Origin: Chryseobacterium sp. 39-10
GTDB taxonomy: Bacteria > Bacteroidota > Bacteroidia > Flavobacteriales > Weeksellaceae
Assembly: GCA_001898255.1 (NCBI GenBank)
Contig: MKTK01000010.1
Coordinates: 1-64,000, forward strand
Length of the DNA stretch: 64,000 nucleotides
Reading direction: 5' to 3'
Shown: in pieces, positions 16,983 through 24,779 of the stretch
Layout of the letters: each line of letters opens with the position of its first letter
How positions within the stretch are numbered: the first letter of the stretch is position 1
Position numbers and translations under genes: made by a program
Notes under the pieces: model-generated
Told to the model about the DNA's origin: nothing
The model's database searches: none
What the model saw: only the letters and a program-made list of their open reading frames with translations

Positions 16983-18507
16983 ATGTACTATTCAAAATCT
17001 ATACTTTTCATTTTCTTTCTTTGGGCTACCCTTTGCTTTGGGCAGCAAAAACTTAATCCCCAAACATCAAAGAGGTTTGAGTATTACAAAACTCTGGTCA
17101 ATACGACCATGAAAGATTATGCTGCGAATTCTGAAGAATTGCTGAAAAACGCACAAACCGCTGAAGAGCAATCGTTTGCCAATTATATCGTAGGGAGTTC
17201 AAGGTATCGGGATGGGCTCTATCTTCAGGCCGTTAATTATTTTGAAAAAGCAGAAGAGTATGGAGAAAAAATCAAACTCGATCGAAACCCAGTTGGGTTA
17301 CACGAATAATTTGATGATGGCGTACCGAAGAGCCGGACTTTTGGAGCAATCCAATGATGCATGGAATAGGTATGTAGAATTAAGTAAGAAGTCTAAAAAT
17401 CCATTTAAAGAAGCAGATTACTATTATAATATTTCGAAGATCTACGATATTGATGGTGAATTTTGTAAATCTTCGGAAGCAAGGAAAAAATATTTGAGTT
17501 TAGTTCCTTCTGATGTCCAAAAGAAAGATCCCGATTACATTTTTGCGGTGTATGCCCAAAATGCTTTTGCACAGATGAAATGCGGAAAGCCAGACGAAGC
17601 CGATCAAAGTATTAAAAAAGCAGATGAAACCATTGTAAGCACTCCTGATAAAAACAATTCGTCTTTATATGAAATTTATGAGTTAGCCAATGCGATGCTT
17701 ACTTTAAAACGTGGAGAAACTGCACAAGCCAAAGAATTGTTCACAAATGCCTATGCAAAATCTAAAGAGAAAAATACGATAGCTGCTACGAAACTGATTT
17801 TAACTGAACGTTTAGCCGCAAAAATAGATTCACCTGAAGAACAATTGTCGTTATTAAAGGAAGTGGATGAAATTGCAAAAAAAGAAACCCTCAGCACGCA
17901 GCAACTTACAAAATACGAAACTGTAAAATCTAAGTCAAAAATTCAGAAAGAAAAGAATAAAACGGCAATTTGGCTTACGGTGAGTGCATTTTCATTGATT
18001 GGAATTATTTCTCTGTTTCTGTATAACCGTCAAAAAAACAAAAAAATCCAAATCGCTTACGAGAAAATTATTAAAAATTTAGACCAAAAAAACAGCCCCA
18101 AACAAAATACATCCATTGTCACTTCCACAGAAAATAAAGATATTGAAAGTGATAAAAAGATTATAAAACAACTGGAAATGTTGGAGCAGAGGCAGTTTTT
18201 CACCACTCAGAATATGTCTGCATCGCAAATGGCCGTTTTGCTTAAAATTACACCCAGAAACCTTAGTTCCATTTTAAAGAAATACAGAAATGAAGATTTC
18301 TATAATTATCTTAATAACATGAGGATTGATTATTTTACCGCCATCGTTCGCAATAATCCGAAATACCGGAATTATAAAATATCAGTTTTGTCGGAGATGG
18401 TTGGTTACAGCTCTCACAGTCAGTTCGCTATTAATTTCAAAAACAGGACCGGTATTACTCCATCACAATACATTTCATTTTTGGAAAAAGAACAGGTTCC
18501 ACTCTGA
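16983..18507 (+). pseudogene. TPR / membrane helix / AraC-type HTH regulator, split by a frameshift
   Basis: Two overlapping track ORFs (16983-17309 and 17212-18507) form one gene. The first supplies a signal peptide (MYYSKSILFIFFLWATLCFGQ) and the first TPR unit. The second, in the +1 frame, supplies further TPR units, a membrane helix (AIWLTVSAFSLIGIISLFLY), and a C-terminal AraC-type DNA-binding domain with MSASQMAVLL and GYSSHSQFAINFKNRTGITPSQ. Removing one A from the A6 run at 17266-17271 joins them as YGEKSNSIETQLGYTNN, about 507 aa. Proteins of this build are common in Chryseobacterium: periplasmic TPRs are thought to sense a partner and the cytoplasmic HTH to control nearby genes. A genuine mutation, a sequencing error and slippage cannot be told apart here. 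Two secreted-protein genes follow. Confidence 0.85.
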
Positions 18508-18632
18508 TTCTACGACATTGAGGTTTATTTTTCTATCTTGCAAACATTGTCCCATTCCCTTACTGCGCAACCATAAAAAGTTAGATTTACAAAAAATTAG
18601 TACTGTAAATCAATATTTTATAAATTATTAGA

Positions 18633-18654
18633 GTTTTGGGATAAACGCCAAAAC
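18633..18654. repeat. Small inverted repeat in the 18.5-18.7 kb gap
   Basis: GTTTTGG and CCAAAAC form perfect 7-bp arms with an 8-nt loop, about 125 nt after the regulator stop. There is no T-run after it, so it is a poor terminator. An operator or RNA hairpin is possible. Nothing else in 18508-18694 is recognisable. Confidence 0.35.
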
Positions 18655-18694
18655 CAAATACCTTTCCTTTTAGGGCAAATCAAAATACGTTCTC

Positions 18695-18731
18695 TTTGTG
18701 CCATCAAAAACGATGATTCTTTAGGCACAAA
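18695..18731 (+). promoter_or_regulatory. 8-bp inverted repeat reaching the start codon of the secreted-protein gene
   Basis: TTTGTGCC (18695-18702) and GGCACAAA (18724-18731) are perfect complements with 21 nt between. The right arm ends on the A of the ATG at 18731. The left arm overlaps a TCTCTTTG sequence resembling a -7 box. In RNA the hairpin could mask the start; in DNA it could be an operator. Confidence 0.4.
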
Positions 18732-19345
18732 TGAAAATTACATCTACCAAAACGATACATGCAGTATTTTCTGATTACAGAAAATATTCTTGTGTCGTTT
18801 TTTTTATATGCATTTCCGTTTTTTCGCGTGCCCAAATATACCAAGCCAGTAACTCATTACTGTACATTTCAGAGGGCACCTCTATTACTGAGATCAGTAA
18901 TGATAAGCAGACCGATAATACTGAGCAGCAACCGGGAAAAATTTTTGTCTCTAAAAATACATTGATATGTATTGATAACGATGCAACTTCTGCGGAAGTT
19001 GTTTTTATAGAATCTTCTAAAAAGAATTTTCCTGCGGAAAAGAATCTTGCTTCACTTCCCAAGCCGGTAAAAGTAAAATCGGAAGAAGTTGTCAAACCTA
19101 TCACGAATTCAGATTTCAAAATAGCAACCCAAACTTTCGATGCAAACTTTCGGAAGGGATCTGCTCATGAAAATAACGGCATTGTAAACACCAATGATCA
19201 CCTAAGGGGAATTATTGCAAAAATTGTTCTTGTCTATCCTCACCAGACACTTTGCAGACCAACTGATAATTTTTTCATCAAAATTGAAGATAACATAAAA
19301 AATGATGGAAACTCATTTTCCATTCGTCCTCCGCCTGCCATTTAG
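18731..19345 (+). CDS. Hypothetical secreted protein
   Basis: A 204-aa protein with a long N-terminal signal region (a charged start, then CVVFFICISVFSRAQ, cleaved after about residue 35). The mature part is Ser/Asn/Lys-rich, with a possible small strand-rich segment (SLLYISEGTSITEI) and an unstructured-looking remainder ending RPPPAI. I recognise no domain. It lies 223 nt after the TPR/HTH regulator and 48 nt before another secreted protein, an order seen around such regulators in Chryseobacterium. Regulation by the neighbour is inferred. Confidence 0.7.
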   Translation: MKITSTKTIHAVFSDYRKYSCVVFFICISVFSRAQIYQASNSLLYISEGTSITEISNDKQTDNTEQQPGKIFVSKNTLICIDNDATSAEVVFIESSKKNFPAEKNLASLPKPVKVKSEEVVKPITNSDFKIATQTFDANFRKGSAHENNGIVNTNDHLRGIIAKIVLVYPHQTLCRPTDNFFIKIEDNIKNDGNSFSIRPPPAI

Positions 19346-19393
19346 CAAAAACGGACCTATTTATACATCTTTACATTTCAAAACAATAAAAAA

Positions 19394-20239
19394 ATGAACA
19401 AAAAAACATATGCAATTATTGCAATTTTACTCTATGGAACTGCTTTTTCCCAAGTTGGAATAAACACCGCAAATCCGCAAGGGATTTTTAACATTGATGC
19501 AGGAAAAGATAATCCTACATCGGGGTCGGCACATACCGCACAACAACAGTTGAACGATTTCACTGTTCTTGCCAATGGAAATACAGGAATTGGAACAATC
19601 AACCCAACTCAAAAATTGGAAATACAAACTAGTGGTACTGCTGCTGCACCTATTACAGGTTTTAAATTGGTGGATGGTAACCAAGGAGATGCAAAAGTTT
19701 TAACAAGCGACGCTAACGGAGTTGGAACGTGGAAGCTGATAACTGTGCCTGCAATTAAAGGTTCTTTTGTCAATGTGGGAACTCCGGCAGGGCGTGCTAA
19801 ACCAGATAAAAATGCAAGTGGTAAACCTTATGTTTACAGTGGTGCTTCAATCACGCTTATGCCGGGAACTTGGGCTGTTAATCTAGGTTTGACGATTCAG
19901 ACTAATATGACCAGCAGCCGAAGATTCTGGATGCATACTTATTCATCTTCCTCCAACACAAACAGAGATGCCATGGAAAATGTTGGGTTCAGCACCAATC
20001 TTCAAGGTGGTAACATTTTGGCTTCCGGCAATGTATTTGGAAGCCCGGACGCAACTACTGGCATGAATAACTATAGCATGGTACAGGGAGCAAAAATATT
20101 TACGGTACCTGCTGGCAGCGCACCTGTAACCATTTATTTTTGGTTTGATAACACCAACGAATCTTCGCAATACTGGGAGTTTTCTGCAGGAAACTGGGAG
20201 AATTATCTATTTGCAACAAAGGTTAACCTAACGAATTAG
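19394..20239 (+). CDS. Secreted surface protein of the VGINT repeat type
   Basis: A 281-aa exported protein. The signal peptide ends GTAFSQ (about residue 19) and the mature protein opens VGINTANPQG, an opening shared by a large flavobacterial family. A second unit GNTGIGTINPTQKLEIQ (about residues 60-76) resembles the strand repeats of trimeric tail-fibre or adhesin stalks. The C-terminal half (about 110-281) is Ser/Asn/Trp/Gly-rich and may form a compact beta domain. No enzyme motif is seen. Surface display or adhesion is inferred. It has an AT-rich 48-nt leader after the preceding gene. Confidence 0.75.
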   Translation: MNKKTYAIIAILLYGTAFSQVGINTANPQGIFNIDAGKDNPTSGSAHTAQQQLNDFTVLANGNTGIGTINPTQKLEIQTSGTAAAPITGFKLVDGNQGDAKVLTSDANGVGTWKLITVPAIKGSFVNVGTPAGRAKPDKNASGKPYVYSGASITLMPGTWAVNLGLTIQTNMTSSRRFWMHTYSSSSNTNRDAMENVGFSTNLQGGNILASGNVFGSPDATTGMNNYSMVQGAKIFTVPAGSAPVTIYFWFDNTNESSQYWEFSAGNWENYLFATKVNLTN

Positions 20240-20268
20240 CCACCGTTTGAAAAATTATTATAAATCCA

Positions 20269-20712
20269 TTGATTGAATTCAATAACGCTACGAACTTCAA
20301 AGAAATCCATATCGGACAAATGCTGAAAATAGCAGTAACAGAAAGCGGGATAGAAATATCCCGCATCTGTCATTTTTTGAAATCCGATGAAGAGGAAATT
20401 CAGGAGATGTTTCAGCAAAAAAGTATTGATACACATCTTTTATTAAGATGGAGCAAGCTTCTAGGTTACGATTTCTTCCGTTTATATTCTCAACATCTCA
20501 TTTTCTATGCACCTCCATCTTCGGAAGAAAAGATGCAGAAAAAAGGGAAAACCGTCCTCCCACAGTTCCGGAAAAACATTTACACCAGAGAATTTGTCAA
20601 TCTTATTCTGGAACAAATTTCCACTGGAGAAATGACTAAAAATGAAGTGATGGAGAAATACAAAATCCCAAAAACAACTTTGTATAAATGGATAAGCAAA
20701 TACAAAAATTAG
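20269..20712 (+). CDS. HTH protein of the Chryseobacterium transposase-like family
   Basis: A 147-aa DNA-binding protein. The N-terminal half (EIHIGQMLKIAV, ISRICHFL) resembles an XRE-like helix-turn-helix that is widespread in Chryseobacterium genomes. The C-terminal part (about residues 100-147) is a second HTH of the transposase/psq type: MTKNEVMEKYKIPKTTLYKW. Databases often label such proteins transposases, but no catalytic DDE residues and no terminal repeats are present. The start is TTG at 20269; an ATG at 20320 would cut into the conserved NFKEIHIG segment. It sits 29 nt after the secreted protein gene. Regulator or domesticated transposase remnant are both possible. Confidence 0.75.
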   Translation: MIEFNNATNFKEIHIGQMLKIAVTESGIEISRICHFLKSDEEEIQEMFQQKSIDTHLLLRWSKLLGYDFFRLYSQHLIFYAPPSSEEKMQKKGKTVLPQFRKNIYTREFVNLILEQISTGEMTKNEVMEKYKIPKTTLYKWISKYKN

Positions 20713-20975
20713 CCATTTGGATCGATTTATTCATGTATCAACCCAAAGAAATCGTAGTGCAAATGTGCGGAAAACCCAATAGGAATTCGGATGACGAGGT
20801 ATTTTTTTACTGCCAATACAAATGGGCTATCTTCAAAAAAAAGTTTGCAGTTATCTTTGATGATGATTGCGTGACAGATATAATCCTTACAGAATTTATT
20901 TTTGGTGTGGAAATAAGAAACATTTATTACTTTGAAAAGCGGAAACCATCCTACACAATTCAGCAAGTATTTTAA
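20688..20975 (+). CDS. Small hypothetical protein overlapping the HTH gene
   Basis: A 95-aa ORF starting inside the last 25 nt of the HTH gene in another frame. A shorter start at 20733 (MYQPKE, 80 aa) avoids the overlap and may be the true one. The sequence is balanced and protein-like (GKPNRNSDDEVFFYCQYK, KKFAVIFDDDCVTDII), with predicted alternating strands. I recognise no family. A minus-strand ORF of 85 aa covers the same bases but looks less like a protein. The following 210 nt up to pckA hold only the pckA terminator. Confidence 0.5.
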   Translation: MDKQIQKLAIWIDLFMYQPKEIVVQMCGKPNRNSDDEVFFYCQYKWAIFKKKFAVIFDDDCVTDIILTEFIFGVEIRNIYYFEKRKPSYTIQQVF

Positions 20976-21102
20976 GCGTATCAATCCTTATCCATTATGC
21001 AGTTTTTTTTTGTGGTTAAACCTATCTGCTGCACGTTCAGCCATGAAACTTGCGCATTGATCTCATACATCAGGATCCCCGAGAACCTTTCTCAAGCGTT
21101 AT

Positions 21103-21139
21103 AAAAAAAGATTCCCTCCAAGTTTGGAAGGAATCTTTT
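21103..21139 (-). terminator. Intrinsic terminator of pckA
   Basis: AAAAGATTCC and GGAATCTTTT form the stem of a hairpin (with further pairing CTCC/GGA inside) and T-runs flank it. It is about 50 nt past the pckA stop on the minus strand. Confidence 0.8.
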
Positions 21140-21185
21140 CATTCAATTCAATGATGAGGAGCGATCAACTCCCTGTCAATGTGTA

Positions 21186-22790
21186 TTACAATTGTGGACC
21201 TGCTGCAACTAATTTCTTAGCTTCATCATTGTCACAGTATTGTTTAAAGTTTTCAACATATTTAGCACCTAATTCTCTTGCTTTTGCTTCCCATTCTGCA
21301 GCACTTGCATAAGTTTGACGTGGATCAAGGATTCCTTCAGAAACATGTGGAAGTTGAGTTGGGATTTCCAAGTTAAGAATTGGAACAGTTGTTTTCTCCG
21401 CTTTATCAATGCTTCCATCAATGATAGAGTCAATGATAGCACGGGTATCTTTCAGCGAAATTCTTTTTCCTGTTCCGTTCCATCCGGTGTTTACCAAATA
21501 AGCTTTTGCACCGTGCTCTTTCATTTTTCCGATTAATGTTTTAGAGTACATTGTTGGGTGCAAGGTTAAGAATGCCTCACCAAACGCTGGAGAGAAAGAA
21601 GGTTGCGGTTCTGTAATTCCTCTTTCTGTACCTGCCAATTTGGAAGTATATCCACACAAGAAGTGGTATTGTGCTTGCTCCTCATTCAAGATAGAAACTG
21701 GAGGCAATACACCAAATGCATCAGCAGAAAGGTAAACGATTTTTTTCGCATGTCCTGCTTTTGAAGGTAACACAATTTTATTGATATGATAAATCGGATA
21801 AGAAACTCTGGTGTTTTCGGTAATTGAATTATCAGTATAGTCGGTTTCACCATATTCATTCACTACCACATTTTCTAGCAATGAATCTCTTCTGATGGCA
21901 CGGAAGATGTCTGGTTCTTTCTCTTCAGTCAAGTCGATTACTTTTGCGTAGCATCCACCTTCATAGTTGAATACGCCATGGTCATCCCATCCGTGTTCGT
22001 CATCACCAATTAAATATCTTTTAGGGTCTGCAGAAAGTGTAGTTTTACCTGTTCCTGAAAGTCCAAAGAAAAGTGCAACATCGCCTTCTTCTCCTACGTT
22101 GGCAGAGCAGTGCATAGAAGCCATTCCTCTTAATGGAAGGTAATAGTTCATCATTGCGAACATACCTTTTTTCATTTCGCCTCCGTACCAAGTTCCACCA
22201 ATAATCTGCATTTTTTCGGTCAGGTTAAACATCACGAAGTTCTCAGAGTTCAATCCTTGTTCTTTCCAATCTGGATTGGTTGTTTTTGAACCGTTCATCA
22301 CCACGAAATCTGGCTCGCCAAAATGGTTCAGTTCATAGATAGAAGGACGGATGAACATGTTGGTCACAAAATGCGCTTGCCATGCAACTTCCATCACAAA
22401 ACGTACTTTAAGACGTGTATCAGGATTGGTTCCGCAGAATGCATCTACTACGTATAATTTTTTGGATGTAGAAAGCTGTTTCAAAACCAATTGCTTGCAG
22501 CTATCAAAAATTTCTGGAGTTGTTGGAAAGTTTACTTTGCCATCCCAATTGATGGTATCTTTACTCACATCATCCTTTACAATATAGCGGTCTTTTGGTG
22601 AACGACCTGTAAAAACTCCGGTTTTTACGGCTACTGCTCCAGACTCAGTTACTGCCCCTTTTTCATACCCTTTGTTCTTGCTTGACATTTCTGCGTTGAA
22701 CAACTCTTCATAAGTCGGATTGTAAACTACTTCATGATACCCGGTGATCCCTAAGTCATGTAACTGCTGAATGATTTTGATGTTTTTCAT
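21186..22790 (-). CDS. pckA: Phosphoenolpyruvate carboxykinase (ATP)
   Basis: A 534-aa cytoplasmic enzyme converting oxaloacetate plus ATP to phosphoenolpyruvate and CO2, the entry step of gluconeogenesis. The ATP-type P-loop [14 protein letters not shown] lies near residue 245, followed by the metal-binding [10 protein letters not shown]. The N-terminal substrate site [12 protein letters not shown] and the full family length are present. It is monocistronic, with a -7 box at 22822-22829 and a terminator. It is convergent with the accessory island. Confidence 0.98.
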   Translation of the reverse strand: MKNIKIIQQLHDLGITGYHEVVYNPTYEELFNAEMSSKNKGYEKGAVTESGAVAVKTGVFTGRSPKDRYIVKDDVSKDTINWDGKVNFPTTPEIFDSCKQLVLKQLSTSKKLYVVDAFCGTNPDTRLKVRFVMEVAWQAHFVTNMFIRPSIYELNHFGEPDFVVMNGSKTTNPDWKEQGLNSENFVMFNLTEKMQIIGGTWYGGEMKKGMFAMMNYYLPLRGMASMHCSANVGEEGDVALFFGLSGTGKTTLSADPKRYLIGDDEHGWDDHGVFNYEGGCYAKVIDLTEEKEPDIFRAIRRDSLLENVVVNEYGETDYTDNSITENTRVSYPIYHINKIVLPSKAGHAKKIVYLSADAFGVLPPVSILNEEQAQYHFLCGYTSKLAGTERGITEPQPSFSPAFGEAFLTLHPTMYSKTLIGKMKEHGAKAYLVNTGWNGTGKRISLKDTRAIIDSIIDGSIDKAEKTTVPILNLEIPTQLPHVSEGILDPRQTYASAAEWEAKARELGAKYVENFKQYCDNDEAKKLVAAGPQL

Positions 22791-22821
22791 AATGTCTTAT
22801 TTATCTTGTTATTTTCGTAAG

Positions 22822-22829
22822 CAAATTTA
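22822..22829 (-). promoter_or_regulatory. -7 box (TAAATTTG) of pckA
   Basis: The minus strand reads TAAATTTG, 31 nt before the pckA ATG. No TTG is seen at the expected spacing upstream, only AT-rich sequence. Confidence 0.55.
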
Positions 22830-22916
22830 CGCTTAAATTAACTTGGTTAAGGTTTTAAAAATACTGATATTCATCAGATTTTAAAAGAAAAATTACAATA
22901 TTTAACAACTTGATAA

Positions 22917-23825
22917 TCAGTCAATTAAATCATCCCATCCCCATAATGTAGAAAATCCTCGTTCCGAAAAATATTGCGAATACCCAGAAAATTTTCTACT
23001 CATTACAAAATCGCCACCCCATGCACCCAAAGATTTAACGAATACAGGGCAACTGGCGAAGTATTGGTCTTTAACTTTTTCAATTCCGAGAAAATTTGCC
23101 AGTTCATTTTCATGTTGCTCCATCAAATCCGAAAAAATCCCCAAATCCTGACATGATTTTACTTTTTCCGTAATTTTTGTTAAACTTTCAATCAGTAATT
23201 TCGACTTGTTTTTGGACCGATACATCTCAATACCCTGCCTGCTGTTTTGTTTCTGATTAAGATGAATAAAAAGCAATTCGTTCTTAAAATCCGGGCTATA
23301 ATTAATCTGCTCGGTGAATCTCCCATGATCTGTCAGCTGATACAAAATAGAAGTTTTCTCGCGTGCCACAGCAATATCATAACCGCTTCCGCCCAATGTC
23401 ATTTCATTAAGCTCAAAAGCGTCCACTCCTGCCCATTCCGCTAAATTGTTCATTAAGGTAGAACTACTTCCCAAGCCGTAATCGGGAGGAAACTGCAAAT
23501 TGGTTTTAAGGATATACGAGCGATCCGACCGAAATTTATATCCCGACAGCGCTTGTACCTGCTTTAGCACCTTCATGATAAATTCGGCTTGCTCCGGAAG
23601 GTTGGTGTACTCCATCTCCCAACGCTGATAATCAATCTCGGCTTGTAGCCACAACTCGCCCTGGTGCAGTGCCAACCAAGAAACATGTCCACGCTGATCA
23701 TCCAATTCTTCAAAAAAAAACTCCTGCCCCAATTTGGCTGGAATGGCAAGAGCTAAAGCACCGTCTAAAACGGCATATTCTGAAGTGATGAGTAATTTCC
23801 CGGGAGAAAAAATCTTTCCGTTCAT
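22917..23825 (-). CDS. GHMP kinase of the GYDIA family
   Basis: A 302-aa small-molecule kinase of the GHMP superfamily (mevalonate/phosphomevalonate-type). The substrate-site start FSPGKLLITSEYAVLDG (residues 6-22), the ATP-binding GLGSSSTLMNN (about 120-130) and the family signature GGSGYDIA are present. GYDIA kinases are typical of flavobacteria and are thought to act in mevalonate-route isoprenoid synthesis, although a usual partner, HMG-CoA reductase, is not adjacent here. It lies 5 nt after fabD and ends the bshC-to-kinase gene run. Confidence 0.9.
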   Translation of the reverse strand: MNGKIFSPGKLLITSEYAVLDGALALAIPAKLGQEFFFEELDDQRGHVSWLALHQGELWLQAEIDYQRWEMEYTNLPEQAEFIMKVLKQVQALSGYKFRSDRSYILKTNLQFPPDYGLGSSSTLMNNLAEWAGVDAFELNEMTLGGSGYDIAVAREKTSILYQLTDHGRFTEQINYSPDFKNELLFIHLNQKQNSRQGIEMYRSKNKSKLLIESLTKITEKVKSCQDLGIFSDLMEQHENELANFLGIEKVKDQYFASCPVFVKSLGAWGGDFVMSRKFSGYSQYFSERGFSTLWGWDDLID

Positions 23826-23830
23826 GTTAT

Positions 23831-24706
23831 TTAAATCGCAGATGAAACAAAAACTTCGCTGTCAATCTTTTTTATTAATCCCTGAAGTGTTTTTCCGGGG
23901 CCCACTTCCACAAAGTTGTCTGCTCCATTTTTAATCATATTCCTGATCGATTGTGTCCATTTTACCGGTTCCGTTAACTGGGCAATCAGATTTTTCTTAA
24001 TCTCATCCGGATCCGAAACCGCCGTGGTGGTCACATTTTGATACACCACCATTGTTGGCTTATAAAATTTTGTACTGTTGATGGCAGCAGCCAGCTTTTC
24101 CTGTGCCGGCTTCATCAGCGGTGAATGAAACGCACCGTTTACCGGAAGTAGCAATGCCCGTTTCGCACCCGCTTCTTTTAATTTTTCGCAGACCAAAGTT
24201 ACCGCAGCGGTATCACCGGAAATCACCAACTGACCGGGACAGTTATAGTTGGCAGGCACCACGATTCCGGGTGTTTCCTCACAAATTTTTTCTACCACTT
24301 CATCGGCAAGTCCCAAAATAGCAGCCATTGAACTTGGATGGGCATCACAAGCATCCTGCATGGCTTTAGCTCGCGCAGCCACCAACTTTAAACCGTCCTC
24401 AAAGGTGAGAACGCCGTTGGCCACCAACGCCGAAAATTCTCCTAGGGAATGACCAGCAACCATCTCGGCACCGAAACCATCTACTGCCTTAAGAGCAGCC
24501 ACAGAGTGAATAAAAATGGCGGGCTGAGTAACTTCTGTCTTTTTTAGATCTTCATCCGTTCCTTTAAACATAACAGAGAGAATGTCGAATCCTAAGATTT
24601 CATTGGCAGATTCCATTAAGTCTTTAATGTCTTTTCGGGAATCGTATAACTCTTTTCCCATCCCCACAAATTGTGAACCTTGCCCAGGAAATACAAGTGC
24701 TTTCAT
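23831..24706 (-). CDS. fabD: Malonyl-CoA:ACP transacylase
   Basis: A 291-aa cytoplasmic enzyme loading malonyl groups onto acyl carrier protein for fatty-acid synthesis. GQGSQFVGMG (residues 8-17), the nucleophile motif GHSLGE with Ser near residue 89, and the catalytic His in GAFHSPLM are intact. It is normal in length. It lies 73 nt after the LysM gene and 5 nt before the GYDIA kinase, so the pair is probably cotranscribed. Confidence 0.97.
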   Translation of the reverse strand: MKALVFPGQGSQFVGMGKELYDSRKDIKDLMESANEILGFDILSVMFKGTDEDLKKTEVTQPAIFIHSVAALKAVDGFGAEMVAGHSLGEFSALVANGVLTFEDGLKLVAARAKAMQDACDAHPSSMAAILGLADEVVEKICEETPGIVVPANYNCPGQLVISGDTAAVTLVCEKLKEAGAKRALLLPVNGAFHSPLMKPAQEKLAAAINSTKFYKPTMVVYQNVTTTAVSDPDEIKKNLIAQLTEPVKWTQSIRNMIKNGADNFVEVGPGKTLQGLIKKIDSEVFVSSAI

Positions 24707-24779
24707 ATACTTATCTGATAATAATAAAATTTATTTTTTTAGCCAACAAAAGGCCGTTACATTTTGCGATAGAAAACCG

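Noticed and set aside
16853-17056. 67-aa ORF upstream of the TPR/HTH regulator
   Set aside because: It starts with TTG and overlaps the regulator's signal peptide in another frame. The 182-nt gap after dsbD shows no other convincing gene.
20269-20712. HTH protein as evidence of a complete insertion sequence
   Set aside because: No catalytic transposase domain, terminal inverted repeats or target-site duplication could be seen.
20727-20984. 85-aa minus-strand ORF near 20.8 kb
   Set aside because: Same bases as the plus-strand 95-aa ORF, aromatic-rich and with no start signal; the plus-strand reading fits better.
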